Origin: Rhodobiaceae bacterium
GTDB lineage: Bacteria > Pseudomonadota > Alphaproteobacteria > Micropepsales > Micropepsaceae
Direction: 5' to 3'
Assembly: GCA_009885515.1 (NCBI GenBank)
Contig: VFKO01000457.1
Coordinates: 1 to 5,343 of the forward strand
DNA: 5,343 nucleotides
Shown here: positions 1 through 5,343 of the stretch, in pieces
Position numbering within the stretch: position 1 is the first letter of the stretch
Layout: every line of letters begins with the position of its first letter
Translations under genes and position numbers: made by a program
Notes under the pieces: generated by a model
The model's input: only the letters and a program-made list of their open reading frames with translations
What the model was told of the DNA's origin: nothing
Databases searched by the model: none

Positions 1-647
1 GCAACCCCACCGGCTGGATCATGAGTAAACGCGAACAGCAGGCAATCCTTGATTTTGCCCGCAAAACAGGCATCGCCATCATTTCCGACGAAGTCTACAC
101 CCCGCTGGTCTACGACACGCCCGCCCCCAGCTTCGCCGCCATCGCCGCACCCGAAGACAACGTCTTCATCATCAACAGCTTCTCCAAGGCCTGGGCCATG
201 ACCGGCTGGCGCGTCGGTTGGGTCCTGCACCCGCCAGGCATCGGCACCCAGATGGTCGAGCTTGCCGCCTACAACAATTCCGGGGCCACAGTATTCGCCC
301 AGTACGGCGCATTGGAGGCCATCACCAAAGGCGATGCCTTCATCGCCACGATGGTTGAGCGCTGCCGCCAGGGCCGCGACATCGTCGAAAAATTCATCGC
401 GGGCCAAAACCGCATGAGCTGGTCCAAACCCGAGGGCGCCTTTTACGGCTTCATCGCCGTCGAGGGCATGATCGACAGCGTCGCCTTCGCCAAGCGCCTG
501 CTCGAGGAAACCAAAGTCGGCGTCGCCCCCGGCATCGCCTTCGGGCCCCGCACCGACAAGGCCAACGACCGCTTCATCCGCCTGTGCTTTGCCCAGTCAC
601 CCGAGCGCCTGACCGAGGCCATGGAGCGCATCGCCAAGGCAATTTGA
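1..647 (+). CDS. PLP-dependent class I/II aminotransferase, C-terminal part (5' end outside window)
   Basis: This fold-type I aminotransferase moves an amino group between an amino acid and a 2-oxo acid in the cytoplasm, using pyridoxal phosphate. The frame is open from base 3 and first reads NPTGW, the conserved NPTG turn, so the ATG at 21 is internal and the true start lies upstream of the window. Numbering from that ATG, ISDEVY (21-26) holds the Asp that contacts the pyridine nitrogen and the Tyr that contacts the PLP oxygen. SFSKAWAMTGWRVGW (53-67) carries the Schiff-base lysine K56 (bases 186-188) and the phosphate-binding Arg R64. FIRLCF near the end has R187 (579-581), the expected substrate-carboxylate arginine. 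The C-terminus is complete, ending in TGA. The motifs fit the aspartate aminotransferase Ib-like branch, but substrate cannot be read from them. Family assignment is firm; the exact activity is open. Confidence 0.93.
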   Translation, partial: NPTGWIMSKREQQAILDFARKTGIAIISDEVYTPLVYDTPAPSFAAIAAPEDNVFIINSFSKAWAMTGWRVGWVLHPPGIGTQMVELAAYNNSGATVFAQYGALEAITKGDAFIATMVERCRQGRDIVEKFIAGQNRMSWSKPEGAFYGFIAVEGMIDSVAFAKRLLEETKVGVAPGIAFGPRTDKANDRFIRLCFAQSPERLTEAMERIAKAI

Positions 648-664
648 CCTCAAACCCCAACCGC

Positions 665-815
665 CTGTCCTGTTTCCCGCCAAAAACCGCAGACTTCAGC
701 CACTCATTTCAGGACAAACAGGACACGAGACACTGTCACAAAACACTGTTCACGCTGTCCTGTTCAGCCCTCAAGCGCTTGAACGCGCTCGCGAATTTAA
801 CCGCCATCAGGACAG
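665..815. repeat. Cluster of five TGTCCTG/CAGGACA copies in both orientations
   Basis: The 7-mer TGTCCTG occurs five times in about 150 bases: forward at 666-672 and 756-762, and inverted (CAGGACA) at 710-716, 719-725 and 808-814. The two forward copies share the exact 10-mer CTGTCCTGTT (665-674, 755-764). The two central inverted copies sit in tandem with a 9-base period. Two related CACTGT units (731-736, 745-750) lie between. The arrangement could be a protein-binding array or a short interspersed repeat that can fold by pairing opposite copies. No function is recognised. Confidence 0.6.
771..782. repeat. 12-bp perfect palindrome TCAAGCGCTTGA
   Basis: TCAAGCGCTTGA is identical to its reverse complement and lies within the TGTCCTG cluster, 6 bases after the second CTGTCCTGTT copy. 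It could be a dimeric regulator site. As a hairpin it would have no usable loop. No gene immediately follows on either strand, so any role is unproven. Confidence 0.35.
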
Positions 816-910
816 ACACCATTCAGCACCCGGATTTCGCGTCGCTCTCGCCGCCTCGAAGACGCAATTCCAGACACTCACCCGCAATAAATTTTCGCGC
901 AGGCTCACGA

Positions 911-948
911 GGCGGCCCCCCAACCCCCAAGGCCGCGCCAGTTTTTTT
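911..948 (+). terminator. Possible intrinsic terminator (GC hairpin plus T-run)
   Basis: The arm GGCGGCC (911-917) can pair with GGCCGCGCC (931-939) through 7 base pairs and a single bulged G, closing a C-rich 13-base loop. After AG comes a run of seven T (942-948). This is the layout of a Rho-independent terminator reading on the plus strand. It lies about 265 bases past the aminotransferase stop, so it would end a long 3' untranslated region or a separate short transcript. The bulge and large loop lower the confidence. Confidence 0.4.
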
Positions 949-969
949 CACAATTTCAAGCACTGGTTA

Positions 970-984
970 GAACATATAACGAAC
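970..984. promoter_or_regulatory. LexA-type SOS operator, GAAC-N7-GAAC
   Basis: The 15 bases read GAAC-ATATAAC-GAAC, or GTTC-N7-GTTC on the other strand. This is an exact match to the direct-repeat operator bound by LexA in Alphaproteobacteria, with the usual AT-rich spacer. The spacer contains TATAAC (975-980), which could serve as a -10 element, so LexA binding would block the promoter. No well-placed -35 is seen. The nearest coding remains downstream are the broken transposase at 1098. On the other side lies only non-coding DNA. The motif match is direct; binding in vivo is inferred. Confidence 0.55.
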
Positions 985-1097
985 ACACCCACCGCTGTCA
1001 ACCCCTCCCCCCACGGCACCACGATCTATGTCGCAGGCCCCGTAGGCGTTGAGCGCTTCACCGCGACCTCGGGCCTCGTGCAGTGGAACGAGTATCT

Positions 1098-1579
1098 CTC
1101 GGCCGCGCGATTGGGGAGACCCACCGGCGCTAAACGAACTTCATAAACGCGCGCGGGCGTCGGACCGGCCATCTCATCCAAAGCCGCTTCGCCTCGGTCG
1201 CGATGGAAGAAGGTCACTTGATAGCGGCGGTGCGCTATGTGAGCCTCAATCCCGTGCGCGCGCGACTTGTGGAGCGGCCCCAGGATTGGGCGTGGTCGAG
1301 CGCGCGCGCCCATCTCGCTGGTAAGGACGACGGCTTGGCCGCCGTGAGACCGGTGCTCGAACGGCTCGGCCCCGGGGGGATCGAGCACTTGCTTCAACCG
1401 TCGGCGGACGACGACGCAGCCTTCGCCGTGTCTCACGCGGCGCAGAGACGACCGGCCGCCCACTTGGCAATGCCGACTTCATCGAAGGCCTGGAACGGCT
1501 GCTCCGCCGCCCCATAGCCCGCCGCGCCCCAGGCCACAAACCGGCCGAAGCCAATGACAGCCAGGCGCAGTTGCTGTAG
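1098..1579 (+). pseudogene. Decayed REP-associated (RAYT, Y1/HUH) transposase, N-terminal half missing
   Basis: RAYT proteins are single-strand DNA transposases of the IS200/IS605-like Y1 class, linked to REP sequences. Reading from 1098, the frame gives LGRAIGETHRR, a TAA stop at 1131-1133, then TNFINARGRRTGHLIQSRF, FASVAMEEGH and RYVSLNPVRARLVERPQDW. These are hallmark RAYT segments. The stop falls where the family has a Tyr (HRRYTNF), so TAC/TAT to TAA is the simple explanation. The Tyr of RYVSLNPVR (1236-1238), the probable catalytic residue, survives. Near 1437-1450 the homology moves to another frame: TGRPLGNADFIEGLERLL continues and ends at TAG 1577-1579, implying a -1 or +2 indel. The upstream HUH motif (NHVH style) is absent. 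An ATG at 1203 could at most give a 104-residue fragment lacking the HUH site. The gene is inactive on this evidence. Confidence 0.85.
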
Positions 1580-1611
1580 GCTTGGGTGCGTAGGAAGGGG
1601 AAATATTTATC

Positions 1612-1977
1612 ATGTCACCGCATTTTAGTGGACTGATCTTCATTCATGGCGCATCGCGGTATTATTTCGACGGCGTGGAACCGTTCGGCGGGTGGCTTGA
1701 ATCTCAAGGCTTTCAGTTTGGCGTGCAGCAGGCTTGGGCGGTGACGATCTATGAACCTGTCGCGCCCTTATTCATTATCGCGCGGCGATTTGTGACGATC
1801 GCTTGCTTGGGGCACATCTTCATTCTGTCGTTGGGACTTGTGCTCGTGCATGCGCCGGCCGGGTGGTTTGTCGTCGGCTTGGGGCGCAACGGGGTCGAGT
1901 ACAGCGTGCTTCTTATCACTTGCTTGATCGCCGTTGCATGGACGCATTGGCCGACATGGGCGCGCCCCCTGGAGTGA
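1612..1977 (+). CDS. DoxX-family small membrane protein
   Basis: This 121-residue inner-membrane protein belongs to the DoxX/DoxD-like superfamily, whose members have four helices and are mostly uncharacterised, with some linked to quinone or thiosulfate oxidation and redox stress. Recognisable segments are IFIHGASRYYFDGVEPFGGW (10-29), SQGFQFGVQQAWAVTIYEP (31-49) and HAPAGWFVVGLGRNGVEYSV (80-99). Hydrophobic helices run at about 40-57, 61-80 and 97-112. The first helix is unusually short, since the protein starts only about nine residues before the conserved HG. An in-frame TAG at 1591-1593 rules out a longer frame. The ATG at 1612 has an AGGAAGGGG ribosome-binding region at 1592-1600, somewhat distant (about 11 bases). 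It begins 32 bases after the transposase remnant and has no operon partner. The family is clear. Whether the shortened N-terminus still folds is uncertain. Confidence 0.82.
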   Translation: MSPHFSGLIFIHGASRYYFDGVEPFGGWLESQGFQFGVQQAWAVTIYEPVAPLFIIARRFVTIACLGHIFILSLGLVLVHAPAGWFVVGLGRNGVEYSVLLITCLIAVAWTHWPTWARPLE

Positions 1978-1988
1978 ACCCCATAGGT

Positions 1989-2010
1989 GGGACAGAAAAA
2001 TTAGGGACAG
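1989..2010. repeat. Direct repeat GGGACAG-N8-GGGACAG
   Basis: GGGACAG occurs at 1989-1995 and again at 2004-2010, separated by AAAAATTA, giving a 15-base period. It lies 11 bases after the DoxX stop. It may be a regulator site or a leftover mobile-element end. Similar GACAG-type strings recur at 4302-4309 and 4361-4368. Confidence 0.4.
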
Positions 2011-2027
2011 TTCGTTGAGGCCACTCG

Positions 2028-2050
2028 CTGCTGCTGTAATGGAGCAGCAG
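2028..2050. repeat. Small hairpin CTGCTGCT / AGCAGCAG
   Basis: CTGCTGCT (2028-2035) pairs perfectly with AGCAGCAG (2043-2050) around a 7-base loop, GTAATGG. No T-run follows on the plus strand, so it is not a classic intrinsic terminator. It lies between the DoxX stop and phoD and could be an operator, a weak terminator or a REP-like fragment. Confidence 0.35.
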
Positions 2051-2158
2051 AAGGGAGTGACGTTCAAATCAATTTGACGTGAGGGCCCATTGCGCCGCGC
2101 AAGCGAATGCCGCACTGAATTGGGATCGCAGCTTTGCCGCCGAACTTGCGTAGAACCC

Positions 2159-2162
2159 GGAG
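2159..2162 (+). promoter_or_regulatory. Ribosome-binding site of phoD
   Basis: GGAG lies 9 bases upstream of the ATG at 2172. It supports this start, which is the one that gives the full twin-arginine signal peptide. Confidence 0.6.
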
Positions 2163-2171
2163 TGCGTCACG

Positions 2172-4250
2172 ATGAATGACACTGCCAAGTCCCACCTGAC
2201 GCGCCGAAAATTTGTCGGTGCCGCACTCGCCATCGGCGCGCAACTCGCCTGGAGCGACGGCCACGCCGCACCCTCCAGGGCGAAGTGGCAAGAGCGTCGC
2301 GACTTATTTCCCGAAGGCGTCGCCTCCGGCGACCCGTACCCCGATAGCGTGATCTTATGGACACGGCGTCCCTTCGAAAGCCGCAGTACCGCGTCCTTGC
2401 TGGTAGAGGTTTCGGAAGACGAGGCCTTCACCCGCGTCGTCAGCAAATCACGGGCAAAGATCTTCGCCGATGCCGATTGGACCTGCCGCGTTCTGGCAGC
2501 GGGTCTCAAGCCTGCGCGGGAATATTGGTACCGGTTCACAGACGAAGACGGCAACGGCAGCCGGATCGGCCGCACCATCACGGCGCCGTCACCTGACGAT
2601 CCACGCCCCGTGCGCTTCGCCTTCGTCTCGTGTCAAAGCGTCAACGAGGGCGTTCAGCTCGCCTATCGGCGCATGATCTGGGAAGATATGCGCGCCGCAC
2701 TCGGCGACAGGCTGGGCTTCGTCCTGCACCTCGGCGATTTCATCTACGAAGTTGTCGAGTATCCCGACGAGGTCAAAACCCGTTTCGACCGCACCATCTT
2801 CGACCTCGGCCGCATTCCCGATGGGCGAAAAGTTGGAAATTTCCACGTACCGACGACGCTTGAGGGCTATCGCTTCGTCTACAAAGCGCATTTGCATGAT
2901 CGCGACATCCAAGATGCGCGCGCCCGGTTCCCGTTCGTCTGCATCTGGGACAATCACGAGTTCTCTTGGCAAGCTTGGCAGAGCACAATCAAATTCGGCA
3001 AGATCATCGAAAATGCGCAACCGCTGAAGGTTGCCGCCAACCAAGCTTGGTTCGAATATACCCCGGCCCGCATGCACAAACCGTCCGGAGCGTCGCTCGA
3101 ACGCTTTGAGGGACCCATCGTCGTCAAGGCGCCCATCGAAAAATACGACGACGACGGCTTGGGTATGGAGCCGAACAATCTGGCGGCGATCAACAGTTTG
3201 AAGGGTTATCGCGCGCTTCGTTACGGCAGCAATGTCGAACTGATCATCACCGACCTCCGCAGCTACCGGATGCAAGAGCAAACCGGACGCCCGGAGGTCG
3301 ATCCGCTGACCACAGCGGCAGACTTCTACCCGCAAGACGCGATGGAGATCATTGACGCGGGACGAAGTTACAAAGGCGGCAACCCTCCCGCTGAAATCGT
3401 ATTCGGCGACGTGCACATTCCCAATTTCCGCAAGGATGCGCCACCGGTTTCGATTCTGGGAAAGACGCAACGCGAATGGTTGAAGCGCACGCTCGCTGAA
3501 TCCAAAGCGAAGTGGAAGGTTTGGGGCGCGTCCATGGGCACGCTGGATTGGCGCCTCGACCCGCAAAACCTGCCGCCAGGGATGGGTAGCGCCTGGCCGA
3601 CCAAATCCTACGGGAGCCTCGCCAGCGGAGACTTCGGGTCGGCCTACACCGAGCGCGGCGAAATCTACGATCACATCCGGCGCGAAGGCATCACCGGATT
3701 TGCGACCGTTTCCGGCGACCGTCACAGTTTCTGGGCCGGTTACGCGGCCAAGTCCTTGCCCCCTGAAGTATTCGAACCCGTGGGCGTCGCGTTCATAACG
3801 GGTTCGATCTCGGCGCCTGGTTCGGTCGAAGCCTGGGAGCACTCCTTCCCGAAGGATCATCCTCTGCGCCCGATCCATCTGGCCGATCGTCCGGGCAAAG
3901 ATCGCCCGGAGGCGACGATCAATTTGACCATGCACCATGGCGTCCGAACCGCGATCGAATATGCAAAGACAGGCGACATCGCAGCAGCGCGCGCGCTCAG
4001 AAATCCGGACGTCGCGCCCCACCTTGAGTTTATCGACATGGGAGGTCATGGCTACGCGGTCGTCACCGCCGCGACCGACAGCCTGGAGACCGAATTCGTT
4101 TGCATACCCCGCCCCATCGCGCCGACCGAAATCGCCGACGGCGGCCCCATACGCTATCGCGTGAAGCACCGGGCGAATCTTTGGCATCGAGGCGAAACAC
4201 CAAAGCTGATTCAGACGGTTGTGGAGGGAGACGCTGCTCTTTGTGTTTAG
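2172..4250 (+). CDS. phoD: Tat-exported PhoD-family alkaline phosphatase/phosphodiesterase
   Basis: PhoD enzymes release phosphate from phosphomonoesters and phosphodiesters outside the cytoplasm, using iron and calcium. The 692-residue product starts with a twin-arginine signal (TRRKFVGAALA, 10-20), with likely cleavage near GHAA (30-33). A PhoD N-terminal domain follows, beginning FPEGVASGDPYPDSVILWTR (46-65). The catalytic domain shows FVSCQS (C154, matching the iron-ligand Cys of Bacillus PhoD), HLGDFIYE (D189, Y192), WDNHEF (259-264), ITDLRSYR (359-366), VSGDRHSFWAG (D516, H518) and DMGGHGYAVV (622-631). All expected metal-site motifs are present. It is longer than the Bacillus subtilis enzyme (about 580 residues). 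GGAG at 2159-2162 sits 9 bases before the ATG. It stands alone on its strand. I saw no tandem CTGTCAT Pho box upstream, so PhoB control is not shown. Confidence 0.93.
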   Translation: MNDTAKSHLTRRKFVGAALAIGAQLAWSDGHAAPSRAKWQERRDLFPEGVASGDPYPDSVILWTRRPFESRSTASLLVEVSEDEAFTRVVSKSRAKIFADADWTCRVLAAGLKPAREYWYRFTDEDGNGSRIGRTITAPSPDDPRPVRFAFVSCQSVNEGVQLAYRRMIWEDMRAALGDRLGFVLHLGDFIYEVVEYPDEVKTRFDRTIFDLGRIPDGRKVGNFHVPTTLEGYRFVYKAHLHDRDIQDARARFPFVCIWDNHEFSWQAWQSTIKFGKIIENAQPLKVAANQAWFEYTPARMHKPSGASLERFEGPIVVKAPIEKYDDDGLGMEPNNLAAINSLKGYRALRYGSNVELIITDLRSYRMQEQTGRPEVDPLTTAADFYPQDAMEIIDAGRSYKGGNPPAEIVFGDVHIPNFRKDAPPVSILGKTQREWLKRTLAESKAKWKVWGASMGTLDWRLDPQNLPPGMGSAWPTKSYGSLASGDFGSAYTERGEIYDHIRREGITGFATVSGDRHSFWAGYAAKSLPPEVFEPVGVAFITGSISAPGSVEAWEHSFPKDHPLRPIHLADRPGKDRPEATINLTMHHGVRTAIEYAKTGDIAAARALRNPDVAPHLEFIDMGGHGYAVVTAATDSLETEFVCIPRPIAPTEIADGGPIRYRVKHRANLWHRGETPKLIQTVVEGDAALCV

Positions 4251-4416
4251 CGACTGCGGGGGATGCCATTGCAATTGAGTGGTGGAATTCCAGCTAAATA
4301 CGGTGACAGGTTATCGCGTCCCGCCGAGTTTCCAAATCCTCAGCGGACGCTTTCGCGCTCGGCGACAGTCCGAGCGTCTCCCACACCTCCGCGCCCGCAC
4401 CTGAACCACCCGCGCC
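4251..4416. other. Convergent intergenic spacer with GACAG-type repeats
   Basis: This spacer separates phoD from the minus-strand secreted-protein gene. It holds a 10-bp palindrome TGGAATTCCA (4283-4292), the near-identical 9-mers CGGTGACAG (4301-4309) and CGGCGACAG (4360-4368), and a GC hairpin at 4356-4376. The AT-richer piece 4283-4312, ending GGTGACAGG, differs in composition from its flanks and may be a short mobile-element remnant. No gene is seen. Confidence 0.45.
4356..4376. terminator. GC-rich hairpin between convergent genes
   Basis: CGCTCGG (4356-4362) and CCGAGCG (4370-4376) form a perfect 7-bp stem with a 7-base loop, CGACAGT. Its place between the stops of phoD and the opposing gene suits a bidirectional transcription stop. 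No T-run follows in either direction, so an intrinsic terminator is only a possibility. Confidence 0.3.
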
Positions 4417-4857
4417 CTAAGGCAGCTCACCCTTCGGCCACGAACCCTTTAGCGCGCACAGCTTCTTTCCGAACATGTTAGTGACGCCGCCCATCTGTGG
4501 CTTCTTCAGTGACGTTGGTTTGCCTTGCCAGCCCTCGACGGTCTTGGTGCCGCTGGCCTCTTGGCCTGACACATAGTAGACAACATTCGCCTTGCAATCG
4601 AACGCCCACACCAGCCACCCGGCAGCCGGTGCCTTCGCGGCATCTTCCGGTTTCACATAAATCATCCGCGCCGCAACAAAACCGGTAGCGCTGTCTTCGA
4701 ACGCGCTATCGACATCGAACAGGTGAAATACGCCCTCTTTGCTGTAGGGATCGGCCGGCATGATTTTGAGCCACCTCTCACCGGCGTGTGCAGGCGACGA
4801 TGCGATACCAAACAGGCAAAGCACCGCTAGCATGATTCCAAATCTCGCCGCTGTCAT
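4417..4857 (-). CDS. Small secreted protein of unknown function, possibly surface-adhesin E-like
   Basis: The 146-residue product has a clear Sec signal peptide: a basic start (MTAAR), a hydrophobic core FGIMLAVLCLFGIA (6-19) and an AHA cleavage site after residue 25. The mature part (about 121 residues) begins GERWLKI. It includes FHLFDVDSAFEDS, a Trp-rich WLVWAFDCKANVVYYVSG, and a second Cys in GKKLCAL. C88 and C134 could form a disulfide in the periplasm. The pattern of an early Trp, a central beta-rich segment and a paired DC...C resembles the surface-adhesin E-like domain, but this is a guess from pattern only. I chose the ATG at 4857 because AAGGTGA sits 5 bases before it and the signal peptide starts cleanly there. 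A TTG at 4905, overlapping the upstream stop, would add 16 residues but has less support. It lies 44 bases after the GNAT gene and may share its transcript. Confidence 0.72.
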   Translation of the reverse strand: MTAARFGIMLAVLCLFGIASSPAHAGERWLKIMPADPYSKEGVFHLFDVDSAFEDSATGFVAARMIYVKPEDAAKAPAAGWLVWAFDCKANVVYYVSGQEASGTKTVEGWQGKPTSLKKPQMGGVTNMFGKKLCALKGSWPKGELP

Positions 4858-4862
4858 TGAGT

Positions 4863-4869
4863 TCACCTT
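4863..4869 (-). promoter_or_regulatory. Ribosome-binding site deciding the start of the secreted protein
   Basis: On the minus strand AAGGTGA precedes the ATG at 4857 with a 5-base spacer (ACTCA). This favours the 146-residue form over the longer TTG-initiated form. Confidence 0.6.
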
Positions 4870-4901
4870 GTTTCGAGTCGTGACGGTCGATGATTTTACG
4901 C

Positions 4902-5343
4902 TCAATCGATCTGCTTTTCAAAGAACACACTCTGAGAAATCGTGTGCGGCGGCTTGGTTGTGTATTCCCCGAAGGTCGGACACCGCGAGAATCCGGCACG
5001 CTCATAAACAAGCAATGCCGCTCGAAGCCGGTCCCCGGTTTCCAGCCGCAACAGGCGAAATCCTTGCGCGCGCGCTTCGCCTTCCAGGCGCACTAGCAGC
5101 AACTGCACCAGACCGCGGCCGCGAAATGTCGGCCGGATGAACATACGCTTGAGCTCCGCAAATCCATCATCGCGGGCCACCGCACCACATCCCATGGCCT
5201 GTCCATCCAGCCTGACGATGAAGAACCGGATGCGGGGTTGGAAAACCTCACTGCTATTCAGGGCATGACTGCATTCGGCCGGGTGCGCACCATCCAGTTC
5301 GGCGTCCAACTCATCAAGCAGAACGCGCGCTTCGTCCGTCGCC
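4902..5343 (-). CDS. GNAT-family N-acetyltransferase (5' end outside window)
   Basis: GNAT enzymes transfer an acetyl group from acetyl-CoA to an amine; the substrate here is unknown. The frame is open from the window edge (reading ATDEARVLLDELDAEL) to TGA at 4902-4904, so the start lies upstream. The TTG at 5309 is internal. Visible elements in order are FFIVRLDGQAMGCGAVARDD (beta 2-3), AELKRMFIRP (beta 4), RGRGLVQLLLVRLEGEA (acetyl-CoA loop and helix), FRLLRLETGD (beta 5), and LLVYERAGFSRCPTFGEY with a terminal VFFEK. The CoA loop reads R-G-R-G-L-V, where the usual R/Q-x-x-G-x-G/A has Gly or Ala last (the Val codon is 5106-5108). This single departure may weaken the pyrophosphate contact but does not by itself show loss of activity. 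The next gene on the strand begins 44 bases on. Confidence 0.9.
   Translation of the reverse strand, partial: ATDEARVLLDELDAELDGAHPAECSHALNSSEVFQPRIRFFIVRLDGQAMGCGAVARDDGFAELKRMFIRPTFRGRGLVQLLLVRLEGEARAQGFRLLRLETGDRLRAALLVYERAGFSRCPTFGEYTTKPPHTISQSVFFEKQID

Larger units (their letters stand above)
648..1097. other. 450-base intergenic region without a convincing gene
   Basis: No frame here looks like a real gene. The plus-strand frame open over 584-970 starts inside the aminotransferase gene and has no recognisable protein content. Contents in order are the TGTCCTG/CAGGACA cluster (665-815), a 12-bp palindrome (771-782), a hairpin with T-run (911-948), a LexA-type operator (970-984), then a C-rich stretch leading to the transposase remnant. 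Bases 985-1097 have no recognisable homology in any frame. They may be what replaced the missing 5' half of the transposase. The area is less GC-rich and more homopolymer-rich than the flanking genes, as expected of non-coding DNA. Confidence 0.7.

Noticed and set aside
736..807. 23-codon minus-strand frame starting at 807 (MAVKFASAFKRL...)
   Set aside because: It is basic and could look like a small protein, but no Shine-Dalgarno sequence precedes it and it spans the repeats and palindrome. It is about 160 bases from the LexA-type box.
584..970. 128-codon plus-strand open frame
   Set aside because: It begins inside the aminotransferase gene in another frame and runs through repeat-rich intergenic DNA. 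It shows no domain and no ribosome-binding site.
961..1146. Open plus-strand frame reading TIYVAGPVGVERFTATSG, ending at TAA 1144-1146
   Set aside because: There is no start codon with a ribosome-binding site and no recognised family, and its last part overlaps the transposase remnant in a different frame. It could be a gene fragment, but that cannot be supported.
1026..1554. Minus-strand open frames opposite the transposase remnant
   Set aside because: They are shadows of GC-rich coding DNA. The plus-strand frames carry the clear RAYT motifs.
1978..2171. Pho box or sigma-70 promoter for phoD
   Set aside because: Only a lone TTGACG (2074-2079) and a single CTGTAAT (2034-2040) were found. 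There is no -10 at proper spacing and no tandem CTGTCAT, so neither can be called.
2589..4274. 561-codon open frame on the minus strand
   Set aside because: It lies almost wholly opposite phoD, whose motifs are complete. Its translation has no recognisable domain and is rich in Arg, Val and Asp, as expected from the antisense of a GC-rich gene.
4283..4292. TGGAATTCCA palindrome as a regulator site
   Set aside because: A 10-bp palindrome alone is weak evidence, and it lies after the end of phoD rather than before any gene.
1..5343. tRNA, rRNA, CRISPR array, toxin-antitoxin pair or defence system
   Set aside because: I found no cloverleaf-like segment, no regular spacer repeats, and no paired small genes or defence domains on reading both strands.

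Overview
The window is GC-rich DNA from a bacterium, most probably an alphaproteobacterium. The grounds are GC-dominated codon third positions, a perfect GAAC-N7-GAAC direct repeat at 970-984 (the LexA/SOS operator form of that class), and protein styles typical of the group (DoxX, Tat-exported PhoD, RAYT transposase). Genus cannot be fixed from the sequence alone.

Layout, left to right. Positions 1-647 hold the 3' two thirds of a PLP-dependent class I/II aminotransferase, cut by the window edge. Positions 648-1097 carry no convincing gene. They contain five copies of the 7-mer TGTCCTG/CAGGACA, a 12-bp palindrome, a terminator-like hairpin with a T-run, and the orphan LexA-type operator. Positions 1098-1579 are a decayed REP-associated (Y1/HUH) transposase: its N-terminal half is absent, a Tyr position has become TAA, and the last third is in another frame. 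Positions 1612-1977 encode a small DoxX-family membrane protein with a shortened first helix. A 194-base gap with a direct repeat and a small hairpin follows. Positions 2172-4250 encode the main intact gene, a Tat-exported PhoD-type alkaline phosphatase/phosphodiesterase. Positions 4251-4416 are a convergent intergenic spacer with a GC hairpin. On the minus strand, 4417-4857 encodes a small secreted protein of unknown function, and 4902-5343 a GNAT acetyltransferase whose start lies beyond the window.

How the genes relate. The set looks like ordinary chromosomal housekeeping and accessory genes rather than one pathway. The only likely co-transcribed pair is GNAT plus secreted protein (44 bases apart, same strand). 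phoD is apparently monocistronic and points at that pair. The stretch 648-2170 looks like a rearrangement-prone area where a transposase has decayed. I found no convincing new defence, toxin-antitoxin, CRISPR or RNA system. The items most worth checking are the orphan SOS operator, the TGTCCTG repeat cluster and the repeat motifs flanking the dead transposase.
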